From: JACDHG01 sp963811585 | GTDB lineage: Bacteria; Actinomycetota; Actinomycetes; Propionibacteriales; Nocardioidaceae | Direction: 5' to 3' | NCBI GenBank assembly: GCA_963811585.1 | Contig: CAWERR010000009.1 | Span: forward strand, 558,001 to 622,000 | DNA: 64,000 nucleotides | Part shown: one piece after another, positions 34,466 through 43,960 of the stretch | Layout of the letters: each line of letters starts with the position of its first letter | How positions within the stretch are numbered: the first letter of the stretch is position 1 | The notes under the pieces: model-generated | Databases searched by the model: none | The model's input: only the letters and a program-made list of their open reading frames with translations | What the model was told of the DNA's origin: nothing | Translations under genes and position numbers: made by a program

Positions 34466-34496
34466 ACCCCGGACCGTATCTGCACGGTGCCGGGGT
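34466..34496 (+). terminator. hairpin after DUF3117
   Basis: ACCCCGGACCGT, a 6-nt loop, then ACGGTGCCGGGGT: a 12-bp GC-rich stem with one bulged base, 33 nt past the stop codon. No U run follows. Confidence 0.6.
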
Positions 34497-34535
34497 CTTC
34501 GAGGTCCCGCCGACTGTCCTGGTGGCGCCACCTCC

Positions 34536-34548
34536 TATTGTGTGGGAG
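34536..34548 (+). promoter_or_regulatory. leaderless -10 element of pepA
   Basis: TATTGT at 34536-34541 and a 7-nt spacer to the GTG at 34549. This selects that start over an in-frame GTG at 34522. Confidence 0.6.
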
Positions 34549-36066
34549 GTGCCTGAACTCGCCGCTCAACCGTTGCCGACGGTCGTGCAGGTCACGACGG
34601 CGCACTTGAGCGACGTCGATGCGCGGGTCGTGGCGGTGGGTTTCGCCCGCGCCGACGGCGACTTCATGTTCTCGGCGGTTGCCGAAGCGGCCCTGGCGTC
34701 GCACGGGGTCGATCCGTTCGCGCTCCTCGACCGGGCGCAGGCGAAGGGTGACGCGGGGGAGACCGTCACTCACGAGGTCTTCACAGGTAACACGGTCGAA
34801 CGCGTGGTTCTCGTCGGGCTCGGAGAGCAGACCGGTCGCCACTACCGCCGCGCCGGATCCGCGATCGCCCGGATTGCGAAGACGACGAGCCCGGTGGCCA
34901 CCGGGCTCGGCTCATTGGTCGATGACGAGTCCCTCGGCGCGTTTGTCGAAGGCCTCGTGCTTGGCTCGTTTGGCTTCACCCGCAAGTCGGCCGAGTCTGC
35001 CAAGCCTCCTGGCAGCCCAGTCGTGGTGCTCACCGACATGCCCGGCGGTCGGCGCGCATCGCGATCCGGCATCGTCGACGCAGCGACCAGTCGAGCGAAG
35101 GCGTCCTGGCGTGCCCGGGCCTTTGCCCTCACACCGTCGAACGAGAAGGGCCCTGTCCGGCTTGAGGAGTGGGCGAGGGAGGCAGCCGAGCGTTCGGCCC
35201 TCGACGTCGAGGTGTGGGATGACAAACGGCTGGCGGCCGACGGCTTCGGAGGCATCCTCGCCGTGGGCGCCGCATCGGCGTACGACTCGCGCTTCGTGCG
35301 GCTCGACTACACGCCTCGGAAAGCCAAGCGACACACGCCGCGGGTGGTGCTCGTGGGCAAGGGCATCACGTTCGACTCGGGTGGTCTGTCCATCAAGCCG
35401 CGCGACGCGATGATGACGATGAAGCGCGACATGACCGGGGCCGGTGTGGTCATCGCCGTGATGGGTGCACTGCGAGAGCTCGACATCGAAGTGGCCGTCA
35501 CCGGCCTGGTCGCGTCGGCCGAGAACGCCTTCGGCGCAGGGGCCATGCGGCCCGGCGACGTCGTCACCCACTTCGGCGGTCGCACCAGTGAGGTCGGCAA
35601 CACCGACGCCGAGGGCAGGTTGGTCCTCGCGGACGCCCTGGCGTATGCCGACAAGCACCTGGCTGCCGACACCGTTGTCGACATCGCGACGCTGACCGGG
35701 GCCGCCAAGATGGCCCTGGGCACGACGCTCGGCGCGCTCTACGCCAACCGTGACGAGCTGGCGAAGACGCTGCTCGACGCCGGCGAGGCCGCAGGTGAGC
35801 CGATGTGGCGGATGCCGCTGAGCACGGAATACGAACGCCTGCTCGACAACACGTTCGCCGACGCCACCAACGCAGCCGGCACGCCCGGCTCGATTACGGC
35901 GGCGCTGTATCTGCAGCATTTTGTTGGCGACGTGCCGTGGGCGCACCTCGACATCGCGTCTGTCGGTGACTCACCCAAGGACGCCTTCGAGTACACGCAG
36001 GGCGCAACCGGCTTCGGCGCCCGGTTGCTGCTGCGCTGGCTAGGCCGGTACCAACCTGCGAACTGA
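34549..36066 (+). CDS. pepA: leucyl aminopeptidase (M17)
   Basis: A 505-residue cytosolic aminopeptidase with the M17 signature NTDAEGRLVL near residue 350. Metal-binding Lys and Asp are in VGKGITFDSGGLSIKP, and further active-site residues are in MKRDMTGAG. It removes N-terminal residues, leucine preferred, and uses two metal ions. The GTG at 34549 is chosen from the leaderless promoter signature. Confidence 0.92.
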   Translation: MPELAAQPLPTVVQVTTAHLSDVDARVVAVGFARADGDFMFSAVAEAALASHGVDPFALLDRAQAKGDAGETVTHEVFTGNTVERVVLVGLGEQTGRHYRRAGSAIARIAKTTSPVATGLGSLVDDESLGAFVEGLVLGSFGFTRKSAESAKPPGSPVVVLTDMPGGRRASRSGIVDAATSRAKASWRARAFALTPSNEKGPVRLEEWAREAAERSALDVEVWDDKRLAADGFGGILAVGAASAYDSRFVRLDYTPRKAKRHTPRVVLVGKGITFDSGGLSIKPRDAMMTMKRDMTGAGVVIAVMGALRELDIEVAVTGLVASAENAFGAGAMRPGDVVTHFGGRTSEVGNTDAEGRLVLADALAYADKHLAADTVVDIATLTGAAKMALGTTLGALYANRDELAKTLLDAGEAAGEPMWRMPLSTEYERLLDNTFADATNAAGTPGSITAALYLQHFVGDVPWAHLDIASVGDSPKDAFEYTQGATGFGARLLLRWLGRYQPAN

Positions 36067-36178
36067 CTAAGAACCGCTAGTGAGCGGATCCCCGAGATGT
36101 CATGATGGAAGCGCACGCCATGCGCCCCAGTCCCGGCGTCTCGACTGACCGAGCCAGCCTGGAGGAGGCGCCTTCCCG

Positions 36179-37261
36179 ATGCCTGCCACATCGATTGCCG
36201 CGCCCCCGTCGGCCACCTCGAACGCCGAGCGCTATGTGAGTCTCTACACAGATTTGTCACGCGTCATCCGTGAGGCAGGTCTGCTCCGTCGGCGCTACGC
36301 GTACTACTGGAGCCGCATCACCGCGGCGGTCACTGTGTTTGTCGCGATCTGGGTCGGCTTCTTCCTGCTCGGCAACTCCTGGTTCCAGCTGATTCTTGCT
36401 GCTGCCCTGGCGGTCGTGATCACCCAGTTCGGCTTCCTTGGGCACGACGGTGCCCACCGGCAGATGTTCGCCTCGGCAGCGTGGAACGACTGGACGTCAC
36501 GAGTGCTGGCGGGCGCGTTTGCCGGCTTGAGCTACGGCTGGTGGAAGACCAAGCACAACCGGCACCACGCGGCCCCGAACCAGGAAGGCCGCGACCCCGA
36601 CATCTCGCCAGGAGCGCTTGCATTCACGCCCGACCTCTTCATCAACCGCACGGGATTCGGGGGCTGGTTCGCCAACCGGCAGGGCTGGTTCTTCTTCCCG
36701 CTGTTGACACTCGAGGGCATCAACCTGCACATCGCAAGCGTGGTCGCGTTGTTGCGGAAGGACTCCATGCGGCACCAGCGGGTCGAGGCTCTGCTTGTGC
36801 TGACACGGCTCACCGCGTACGTCACTGTGCTGGTCCTGGTGCTGCCACCCGGCAAGGCAGCGGCGTTCTTCGGATTGCAGATGGCGTTGTTCGGCCTGTT
36901 CCTCGGCGCGTCTTTCGCCCCTAACCACAAAGGCATGCCGATCGTGCCAGCCACGATGAAGCTGGACTTCCTGCGCCGGCAGGTGTTGATGTCGCGCAAT
37001 GTCCGCGGTGGCCCGGTCGTCGACTTCGTGATGGGCGGTCTGAACTACCAGATCGAGCACCACTTGTTCCCCAGCATGCCCCGGCCGAACCTACGGCTCG
37101 CCCAGCCGCTGGTGCGTGAACACTGTCAGCTCCACGGGGTCAGCTACAACGAGACGACTCTGTTCGAGTCCTACGGGATCGTCGTTCGCTACCTGAACGA
37201 CGTCGGACTGCGCGCACGAGATCCCTTTGACTGCCCGCTAGCAGCCCAGCTCAGAGACTGA
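36179..37261 (+). CDS. membrane fatty acid desaturase
   Basis: 360 residues with four hydrophobic helices and the three histidine boxes of the acyl-lipid/front-end desaturase family: HDGAH near residue 90, HNRHH near 126 and QIEHH near 293. The QxxHH third box places it with DesA3/linoleoyl-CoA-desaturase-like enzymes. It needs an electron donor (ferredoxin or an oxidoreductase), none of which is adjacent. Strong SD (GGAGGAGG) upstream. Followed directly by repeat elements. Confidence 0.9.
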   Translation: MPATSIAAPPSATSNAERYVSLYTDLSRVIREAGLLRRRYAYYWSRITAAVTVFVAIWVGFFLLGNSWFQLILAAALAVVITQFGFLGHDGAHRQMFASAAWNDWTSRVLAGAFAGLSYGWWKTKHNRHHAAPNQEGRDPDISPGALAFTPDLFINRTGFGGWFANRQGWFFFPLLTLEGINLHIASVVALLRKDSMRHQRVEALLVLTRLTAYVTVLVLVLPPGKAAAFFGLQMALFGLFLGASFAPNHKGMPIVPATMKLDFLRRQVLMSRNVRGGPVVDFVMGGLNYQIEHHLFPSMPRPNLRLAQPLVREHCQLHGVSYNETTLFESYGIVVRYLNDVGLRARDPFDCPLAAQLRD

Positions 37262-37276
37262 CCAACGCCGCAAATC

Positions 37277-37436
37277 TCTCGACAAGCTCGATTATCCGAC
37301 CCCTCCCGCCGGTCGAGCTTGTCGAGACCCTCCCCGGCGGTCGAGCTGCTGTACGTCGGTTGAGCTCTTCACGGCCGGGCGAGCTGTGCCCCGGCGGTCG
37401 AGCTTGTCGAGACCCCGGTGATCTCGACAATCTCGA
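37277..37436. repeat. two TCGAGCTTGTCGAGA dyads after the desaturase
   Basis: Inverted pair 37277-37291/37313-37327 (21-nt loop) and a second pair 37398-37412/37422-37436 (one mismatch, 9-nt loop). The first starts 15 nt past the desaturase stop. Together with the next repeat this fills the 341-nt gene-free interval 37262-37602. Confidence 0.75.
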
Positions 37437-37453
37437 CCAGCGGATACTGACTC

Positions 37454-37600
37454 CGCCGGATGGCGTCGTATGTCGGAAAACGGCGCGGATTCGCCCGGCC
37501 AGGCAGTCGTTTGCCGACGTGTGTCGGAAGACAGCGCGGATTCTGCCGGGCACGCGATCGTTTGCCGTCGTATGTCGGAAGACGGCGCGGAATCTGCGGG
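37454..37600. repeat. 51-bp tandem repeat, nearly three copies
   Basis: The word TGTCGGAA recurs at 37471, 37522 and 37573 (period 51) with TCGTTTGCCG about 16 nt before each later copy and a GCGCGGA(T/A)TC(T) word after each. The array lies between the desaturase and the O-methyltransferase terminus. The period is a multiple of 3, so open frames cross it, but they have no start signal or homology that I recognise. Confidence 0.8.
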
Positions 37601-37602
37601 AG

Positions 37603-38227
37603 CTAGCGCTTTTGCGCGAGCAAGAGCCCGTCGCCCACCGGGAGCAGGAGTTCGAGTAGCGACTCGTGCTCGGTCACCAGCCGGATCGTCTCGCGGATCG
37701 CGACCGTGTCGGCGTCGCGCACGGACGGGTCCGCAACGCGGTCGTGCCACAGGGCATTGTCGAACGCGACGACCCCGCCGACTCTGAGCAGCCGTTGAGC
37801 CTGCTCCAGGTAGGACGGGTACTCCTGCTTGGCACCGTCGACGAACACCACGTCGTAGTGGTCGTCGGTAAGCCGGGGGAGCACCTCAAGCGCGGCACCC
37901 GGGATGAGCCGAGCCCGTTGCGGTGCGATCCCGGCCTCCGTGAACGCGACCTTGGCCAGCCGTTGGTGCTCGGCCTCGATGTCGACGCTGGTGAGTACGC
38001 CGTCTACCCGCATGCCGCGCATCAACCAGACGCCGGAGATTCCGCAGCCGGTGCCGATCTCGACGACGTTCTTGGCGTCGAGCATCGCCGCGACGAAGCG
38101 CAGACTCGCACCGGTTCCAGGAGAGATCGGCGGCGCCGGCATGTCGGCGGCACGCTGGCGCGCGGCGGTCAAGCACCTCGTCCTCGGCCACGAACTGCTC
38201 GGCATATGTCCAAGACGCAGGCTTCAA
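37603..38227 (-). CDS. class I SAM O-methyltransferase (Rv1220c-like), one frameshift near the N-terminus
   Basis: A catechol-O-methyltransferase-like protein of about 207 residues with VVEIGTGCGISGVW (SAM motif I), VLTSVDIEAEH, DVVFVDGAKQEY with metal-ligand Asp, and VVAFDNALWHDR. The N-terminal helix (SWTYAEQFVAEDEV) is in another frame; one extra T near 38177 breaks the frame between EDEV and LTAARQRA. I place the start at the TTG at 38227. Divergent from sigE, as in mycobacteria (Rv1220c/Rv1221). Substrate unknown. Confidence 0.82.
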
Positions 38228-38397
38228 CCCCGTGGCGATGATGGCCTCCTCGCTCGGGCCCCCTGAGGGCCATTCGGCTAGATCGCGACCGAGCCTATCG
38301 CTTGGGCGTGGGCATGTTCTACGGCGGACCGAGCCCACTGAAACCGGTCGGCGCCTCGACGGGTCCAACCCGTGCCAGCAGCACGTACGCTTAGGTT

Positions 38398-39000
38398 GTG
38401 TCCTCCACCTCACCTGCCGGGCAGGCGCCTCCACCGACGGTGCCGAGCTGGGACGAGATCGTCCAAGTCCACTCGGTGCGGGTGTTCCGGCTGGCCTACC
38501 GGCTGACGGGCAATCGCCACGATGCGGAGGACCTCACCCAGGAAGTGTTCGTCAGGGTTTTTCGGTCCCTGTCGTCGTACCAGCCGGGGACGTTCGAGGG
38601 GTGGCTCCATCGGATCACCACCAACCTGTTCCTTGACCAGGCCCGCCGCAAGCAGCGCATCCGCTTCGACTCGTTGCCCGATGATGTCGGCGACCGGCTG
38701 CCGGGCAACCTCCCCACGCCCGACGTTGGGTACGCCGACCAGCTCTTCGACCCCGACGTCGAGGTCGCACTCGCCGCGCTGCAGCCCGACTTCCGGGTCG
38801 CGGTCGTCCTCTGCGACATCGAGGGCCTCAGCTACGAAGAGATCGCCGACGTACTCGGCGTCAAGATCGGCACCGTTCGCTCTCGGATCCATCGCGGCCG
38901 CTCGGCGCTGCGCGAGGCACTCGCACACCGTGCCCCCGCTCCCGGCCGCACTCGGATCGGCGCCGGGTTGGACCCGCTCATCACTGGTCACGGTCAATGA
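38398..39000 (+). CDS. sigE: ECF sigma factor SigE
   Basis: A 200-residue ECF sigma factor with region 2 (VFRLAYRLTGNRHDAEDLTQE, then WLHRITTNLFLDQARR) and region 4 (AVVLCDIEGLSYEEIADVLG, then IGTVRSRIHRGRSALR). The order sigE, anti-sigma, htrA, tatB is that of the mycobacterial SigE envelope-stress locus. A TAGGTT hexamer directly abuts the GTG, so the true translation start may be a few codons downstream. It overlaps the anti-sigma gene by 4 bp. Confidence 0.92.
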   Translation: MSSTSPAGQAPPPTVPSWDEIVQVHSVRVFRLAYRLTGNRHDAEDLTQEVFVRVFRSLSSYQPGTFEGWLHRITTNLFLDQARRKQRIRFDSLPDDVGDRLPGNLPTPDVGYADQLFDPDVEVALAALQPDFRVAVVLCDIEGLSYEEIADVLGVKIGTVRSRIHRGRSALREALAHRAPAPGRTRIGAGLDPLITGHGQ

Positions 39001-40490
39001 CGCATCTCCACCACAAGGTCTCCGCTCTGGTCGACGGTGAGCTGAAGGGCTCAGCCCGGGCCCGCGCGATCGCGCACGCCCGCGGCTGCGAGCCGTGTCG
39101 CCACGAGATCGAGCAGACGCTCGCGCTCAAGCAGCGCCTCCTCGGCCTGGCGGCAGCAGAGCCGTCTGCCGACCTGTTCGCCACGTTGGCAAGCGTCCAC
39201 GCCGACGACGACCCGCGACGCAGCACCACTTCGCGCGCCCTCGGCGTGACGCGCAAGGTGCTCATCGGCGCCGGCTCGATGTCCATGGTCGTCCTCACCC
39301 TGGCGTATGCCGTCGGAGGCACCGACCCTGCCGAGCCAGCTGCCGTGTCACCACCGCTCGACGAGTTCACCGCCGAGTTCGCGGAGGCCAACGGTGGCTC
39401 GCCGCTGGCCGACCCGGCAGTCGAAGCGCTCAGCTCGCCCGAGCGGCCATCGGCTCCTCGGCTGGCGACCCTGATCAGTGACGTGCGCGGTGTGACCCAG
39501 GCACAGCCACAGCAGCTGAAGCCCGATCATCTCCGTCCGTGGCGTGCAGCCGACGAGCAAGCCGCCCTCCGTCAGTTGCAGCGCGCCGTCGTGGCGCCCA
39601 CCTCCGTCGCCTACGCCGGCGTGCGCGAGGTGTCCGAGGTGGTCGACGGCTCCCTGAAGTCGACGCGGGTGGCCATCGAGCACGTCCCCGGTCAGGGCAC
39701 CAGCCTCGATGTCACCGAGGCAACCGACCAGGAGCTGGCGCGGTTCATCACGCAGGGCAAGCCCGGAGTCGCAGACGACCTGGCGCTCAACCGGCTGAGG
39801 CTCCTCGCGGACGCCTACGACCTTGGAGTCGTCGGGGCAGGCGTCGTCGCCGGCCGGGCGGCGACAGTCGTGACCGCAGGCCGGTCGGGCATCCTCGCGG
39901 CTCGGTTCTGGATCGACGACGCGACCGGCCTCCTGCTTCGGCGCGAGATGTACGACGGCGGGCAGATCGTCAGGTCGAGCACCTACGTCTCGGTCGACAC
40001 CGCTGCCAAGGGTTTCCTCTCCCACCTCCCTCCGGAGCTGGCGGCCCCGGTCGCGACGTCGGTCTCCAAGCAGTTCGCCCCCACGCTCAATGACGAGGGC
40101 TGGACCTGCCCTGACTCCCTCCCCGGCGACTTCGCCTTGACCGTCCTGCATCGACTCGACCCCAACGGAGATGTCGTCCACGCGTCGTACTCCGACGGCC
40201 TGTCGACAGTCTCCGTGTTCGAAGAGCGGGGACGCCTCGACGACCGCTCCCTTAACGACTTCACCACAGAACGGGTCGGCACTGGCGACGTCGCACTGCG
40301 CGAAGGACTCCCTTCGGTTGCGGTCTGGCAGTCCGGTGACACCGTCTACACGCTGGTCACCGACGCCCCGACCAGCGTGGTCACCCGCCTCGTCGCCGGA
40401 TTGCCGCATCAGTCGGTCGAGGGCGACGATGACGGTCGGCTCGTCCGCGGCCTCAAACGCATCGGCGAGCTCGTCAATATCGCGGACTGA
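38997..40490 (+). CDS. RseA-like zinc anti-sigma domain fused to an RseB/MucB-like domain
   Basis: 497 residues. The N-terminus carries the zinc anti-sigma motif H27-x3-C31-x2-C34 in a short cytoplasmic domain. One membrane helix (about 91-111) leads to a long extracytoplasmic region; residues 190-490 resemble MucB/RseB sensor proteins (SVAYAGVREVSEVVDG, ARFWIDDATGLLLRREMYD). In mycobacteria RseA is only about 150 residues and has no such domain. This single chain could both sequester SigE and sense envelope damage. Translationally coupled to sigE. Confidence 0.82.
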   Translation: MTHLHHKVSALVDGELKGSARARAIAHARGCEPCRHEIEQTLALKQRLLGLAAAEPSADLFATLASVHADDDPRRSTTSRALGVTRKVLIGAGSMSMVVLTLAYAVGGTDPAEPAAVSPPLDEFTAEFAEANGGSPLADPAVEALSSPERPSAPRLATLISDVRGVTQAQPQQLKPDHLRPWRAADEQAALRQLQRAVVAPTSVAYAGVREVSEVVDGSLKSTRVAIEHVPGQGTSLDVTEATDQELARFITQGKPGVADDLALNRLRLLADAYDLGVVGAGVVAGRAATVVTAGRSGILAARFWIDDATGLLLRREMYDGGQIVRSSTYVSVDTAAKGFLSHLPPELAAPVATSVSKQFAPTLNDEGWTCPDSLPGDFALTVLHRLDPNGDVVHASYSDGLSTVSVFEERGRLDDRSLNDFTTERVGTGDVALREGLPSVAVWQSGDTVYTLVTDAPTSVVTRLVAGLPHQSVEGDDDGRLVRGLKRIGELVNIAD

Positions 40491-40528
40491 CCGGCGCTCA
40501 TGCCTGCCTGTTGAGGCATGCTAGTGGC

Positions 40529-41857
40529 GTGTCCGAACACCCGCCTCCGGCAGACGAAGGCTCCGACCGCGGACGACCACGTCCGGGCGAGGAGCCCACC
40601 TGGTCGCCGTATCCGCCGCCGCGTGCCGGCTGGCCGCAGTCGGGTGCGCCGGGCCAGCGTCCCCCGGGTACGCCGACCGGGCCGACGCCGTACCCGTCCT
40701 GGCAGGGGTCGACGAGGCCGCTACTCCCCGGGCCGCCAGCGTCTCATCGGCCACCACACCACGAGCCACCCCGCGGCCGCGTGCCCTGGCTGCCCGTCAT
40801 CGTGGTCTGCGTGCTTCTCAGCCTCGCAGGTGGTGCCGTCGGGGCATTGCTCGTCGACGCGAGCTCCGACGACGACCCAGCCCCGCAGTCGTCGGCCACG
40901 AGCCCGTCCGTCGACCCGATCCCGACCGGTCCGATCGCCGGTGGCCCGGCCCGGAGTCCGGTGGTGGCGGTGGCAAAGCGGGTCCTGCCGAGTGTGGTCT
41001 CGCTCGACGTCAGGGGCAGCTCGCAGGTGAGCGGGTCGGGGTTCGTCTACGACAACCGCGGTCATGTCGTGACCAACAACCACGTCATCGAGCCAGCGGC
41101 TGACGAAGGTGAGATCACGGTCTCGTTGCCGGATGGGCGGGAGGTCAGGGCGTCGATCGTCGGACGAAGCCCGTCCTACGACCTCGCCGTGATCGAGCTC
41201 GAGGACTTTTCCGGCCTGACTCCCGTAGAGCGGGGCACGTCGCGCAACGTCGCCGTCGGACAGAGCGTGGTGGCCATCGGCTCGCCACTGGGTCTCCACT
41301 CCACGGTGACGGCCGGCATCATCAGCGCGACCCAGCGGCCAGTGACGGCCGGGGGAGAGGGCGAGACGTCATACATCAACGCGTTGCAGACCGACGCGGC
41401 AATCAACCCCGGGAACTCAGGCGGCCCCCTCGTCGACCTCAACGGGCGCGTCATCGGGGTCAACTCAGCCATCGCGACCGTCGGAAGCTCGGCCGACGAG
41501 CAGACGGGCAACATCGGGGTCGGGTTCTCGATCCCCATCGACCAGGTCATCCACACTGTCGAGCAGCTCATCGAGGACGGCCGGGCGGAGTACCCGGTCA
41601 TCGGTGCCTCGGTCAGCGTGGCCAAGGTGACTGACGGCGCCCTCGTCGAGCAGGTCGATGCCGACAGCCCTGCCGAGCAGGCGGGCCTCGAGGACGGCGA
41701 CCTGATCGTGTCGATCAACGGTGCCGAGGTGAGCGACGGGGTGGAGCTGATCGTGAAGATCAGGACGTTCGAGCCAGGGGAGACGGTCAGGCTGACGGTC
41801 GACCGAGGTGGGGACACCACGTCCTACGAGGTCGTCCTCGGCAAGAAGGTCGGCTGA
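40529..41857 (+). CDS. htrA: HtrA/DegP-type membrane serine protease
   Basis: 442 residues: Pro-rich cytoplasmic N-terminus (1-85), one helix (about 88-112), and a trypsin-like protease domain with His in VTNNHVIEP, Asp in PSYDLAVIELE and Ser in NPGNSGGPLVD. A C-terminal PDZ domain (about 350-435) has QAGLEDGDLIVSINGAEV. It degrades or refolds damaged envelope proteins and is expected in the SigE regulon. GTG at 40529; the gene converges on tatB. Confidence 0.92.
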   Translation: MSEHPPPADEGSDRGRPRPGEEPTWSPYPPPRAGWPQSGAPGQRPPGTPTGPTPYPSWQGSTRPLLPGPPASHRPPHHEPPRGRVPWLPVIVVCVLLSLAGGAVGALLVDASSDDDPAPQSSATSPSVDPIPTGPIAGGPARSPVVAVAKRVLPSVVSLDVRGSSQVSGSGFVYDNRGHVVTNNHVIEPAADEGEITVSLPDGREVRASIVGRSPSYDLAVIELEDFSGLTPVERGTSRNVAVGQSVVAIGSPLGLHSTVTAGIISATQRPVTAGGEGETSYINALQTDAAINPGNSGGPLVDLNGRVIGVNSAIATVGSSADEQTGNIGVGFSIPIDQVIHTVEQLIEDGRAEYPVIGASVSVAKVTDGALVEQVDADSPAEQAGLEDGDLIVSINGAEVSDGVELIVKIRTFEPGETVRLTVDRGGDTTSYEVVLGKKVG

Positions 41858-41879
41858 GCAAGCTCCACCCACCCAGGTG

Positions 41880-42203
41880 CTACGTCGCTTCTGGGTCGTA
41901 CGGCGCGAGCTCGCCCTCCCCGAGTGGCGCGTGACCGGGCCGCGCGGGTGTGTCGTCGTCGTCGAGGTCGTCGAGCAGGTGCTTCTGCACCAGCGTGCGC
42001 GGGTTGAGATCGCTCATGTCGATGTTGGCGAACTCGGGACCGAGTTCGTCCGTCAGCTGCGACCGTGCGTTCGACATCGCGCGCCGGGCCTGCTTCAGCA
42101 GCTTGGCCGCCTGTTTCGCGACCTCGGGCAGCCTGTCGGGACCGAAGACGAACACGGCGACGATGATGAGCACCGCCATCTCTGGAAGGCCGACATCGAA
42201 CAC
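41880..42203 (-). CDS. tatB: Sec-independent translocase component TatB
   Basis: A 107-residue TatA/B-type protein: N-terminal helix MFDVGLPEMAVLIIVAVFVFGPDRLP with the FGP hinge, an amphipathic helix (KQAAKLLKQARRAMSNARSQL) and an acidic tail. The length and the Glu in the first helix fit TatB rather than TatA. It works with TatA and TatC, which are encoded elsewhere. Location next to htrA/sigE matches Rv1224. Confidence 0.88.
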   Translation of the reverse strand: MFDVGLPEMAVLIIVAVFVFGPDRLPEVAKQAAKLLKQARRAMSNARSQLTDELGPEFANIDMSDLNPRTLVQKHLLDDLDDDDTPARPGHAPLGEGELAPYDPEAT

Positions 42204-42216
42204 GGGCTCGTCGCAC

Positions 42217-43371
42217 TCAGCGACCGGCCGGCGACAGGCCGAGCTGCATGCCGGCGAGGCCGCGGCCCTTGGAGGTCAGCGTCGACGCGACGGCGGTCAG
42301 AGCCGCCGCGGCAGGCGCGTCAGGGTCGCGTCAGTACGAGCGGCACGCCCGGAGTCCCCGCCTTCGCGCAGTCGGATATCGAGCGGCACCTCGGCGAGCA
42401 CCGGCACGTCGTAGCCGAACCGGGCGGTCAGCGTCGCCGCGACTCCAGCGCCGCCACCGCTGCCGAAGACCTCGATCCGGTGCTCGGGCCCGCAGTGCGG
42501 GCAGACGAGGTAGCTCATGTTCTCGATGACGCCGGCGACCCGCTGGTTCATCATCGAGGCCATCGTGCCGGCGCGTTCGGCGACCTCGGCGGCCGCTGCC
42601 TGCGGAGTGGTCACCACCAAGACCTCGGCGTTCGGCAGGTGCTGGCCGACCGAAATCGGCCATGTCGCCCGTGCCGGGAGGCAGGTCGAGCAGCAGGACG
42701 TCGAGATCGCCCCAGTAGACGTCGGTGAGCATCTGCACCAGCGCCCGGTCGAGCATCGGGCCGCGCCAGGCCACGACCTGGTCGCGGCGAGGCTTGAGCA
42801 TGCCGATGCTGATCACGCACAGCCCGTGCACCGGGACCGGCATGATCATCTCTTCGACCTGGGTCGGGCGCTCGTCGGCGACCCCGAGCATCGCCGGCAC
42901 CGAGTGGCCGTAGATGTCGGCGTCGATGATCCCGACCTTGCGCCCGACTCTGCGCCATCGCCAGCGCCAGGTTGACGGTGACCGACGACTTGCCGACGCC
43001 GCCCTTGCCGGACGCGACCGCGATCACCTTGGTGAGCGAGTCGGGCTTCGACGAACGGAATCTCCTTGGCGGCCTGTCCGCCGCGCAGGGTCTTCTGCAG
43101 GTCCTGGCGTTGCTCCTCGCACATCACGTCGAGGATGACGTTGACGGACTGGACGCCGTCGACCCCGACTGACTGCGGCCGTGACGTCCTTGGTGATGGT
43201 CTCTCTCATCGGGCAGCCGGCGACCGTCAGCAGCACGGTCACCGCGACCGCTCCGTCATCGCCGATCGAGACGTCCTTGACCATGCCGAGCTCGGTGATG
43301 GGCCGCCGGATCTCGGGGTCGTTCACGGTCGCGAGCGCAGCGTTGATCGGCTCGAGCAGCGGGGTGGTCAT
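42217..43371 (-). pseudogene. mrp: Mrp/NBP35-type Fe-S carrier ATPase, six frameshifts
   Basis: Joining seven frame segments restores a full Mrp protein of about 380 residues. These are an N-terminal DUF59 domain (INAALATVNDPEIRRPITEL), P-loop VASGKGGVGKSSVTVNLALA, the VLLLDLPPGTGDM motif, NMSYLVCPHCG with the CxxC cluster site, and the C-terminus ending LSPAGR with a stop at 42217. Each change of frame goes the same way (one extra base). Mrp is broadly conserved and the coding bias is intact throughout, so I read this as poor sequence in 42.2-44.7 kb, not a dead gene. The Mtb equivalent is Rv1229c. Confidence 0.85.
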
Positions 43372-43380
43372 GCCTCCAGG

Positions 43381-43960
43381 CTACGTGGTGCTGCTCCTGT
43401 GTCGAGTCCGCGTCGTTGGTCCTCGCCGCTGCGCGGTCGTCGAGGTCGGCCAGCAGGTTGCGTAGCTCGGACCGCAGGAAGTCGCGGGTGGCGACCTCGC
43501 CGACTGCCATCCGCAGCGACGCCACCTCACGGGCGAGATACTCCATGTCGGCGTGGGCGCGGACGTTGGCCTCGCGGTCGCTGCTCGGAGACGACCCGGT
43601 CGCGCGCCTCCTGACGGTTCTGCGCCAGCAGGATCAGCGGGGCGGCGTACGACGCCTGGGTCGAGAAGATCAGGTTGAGCAGGATGAACGGGTAGGGATC
43701 CCACTCGAACCCCCACAATCGCGACGATGTTGATCGTGAGCCAGACGACGACGAACACCGTCATGTAGGCGAAGAAGCGGCGCCGTCCCCAGGAACCGGG
43801 CGAACGTCTCCGCGAACCGCCCGAACATCTCCGGGTCGTAGTCGGGCCGCCTCACGAACGTGCGGCGAGTGTCCCTCGGGACGTCGAGACGGTTCGATCG
43901 AGTGGTACGTCGGCTGGGCTCGCGGCGGTCGTCGTCGCGAGCGGACTCGTCACGCGCCAT
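43381..43960 (-). pseudogene. DUF1003 membrane protein, frameshifted
   Basis: Reassembled from at least four frames: a basic N-terminus from the ATG at 43960 (MARDESARDDDRRE, then PEMFGRFAETFARFLGT), two membrane helices (TVFVVVWLTINIVAIVG and PFILLNLIFSTQASYAAPLI with QNRQEARDR), and a coiled-coil C-terminal segment (LAREVASLRMAVGEVATRDF). This is the DUF1003 layout; function unknown. The likely stop is the TAG at 43381-43383. Three to four +1 shifts, as in mrp. Confidence 0.75.

Noticed and set aside
37470..37787. Repeat peptide encoded by the 51-bp array on the plus strand
   Set aside because: No SD, and the frame continues antisense into the O-methyltransferase gene.
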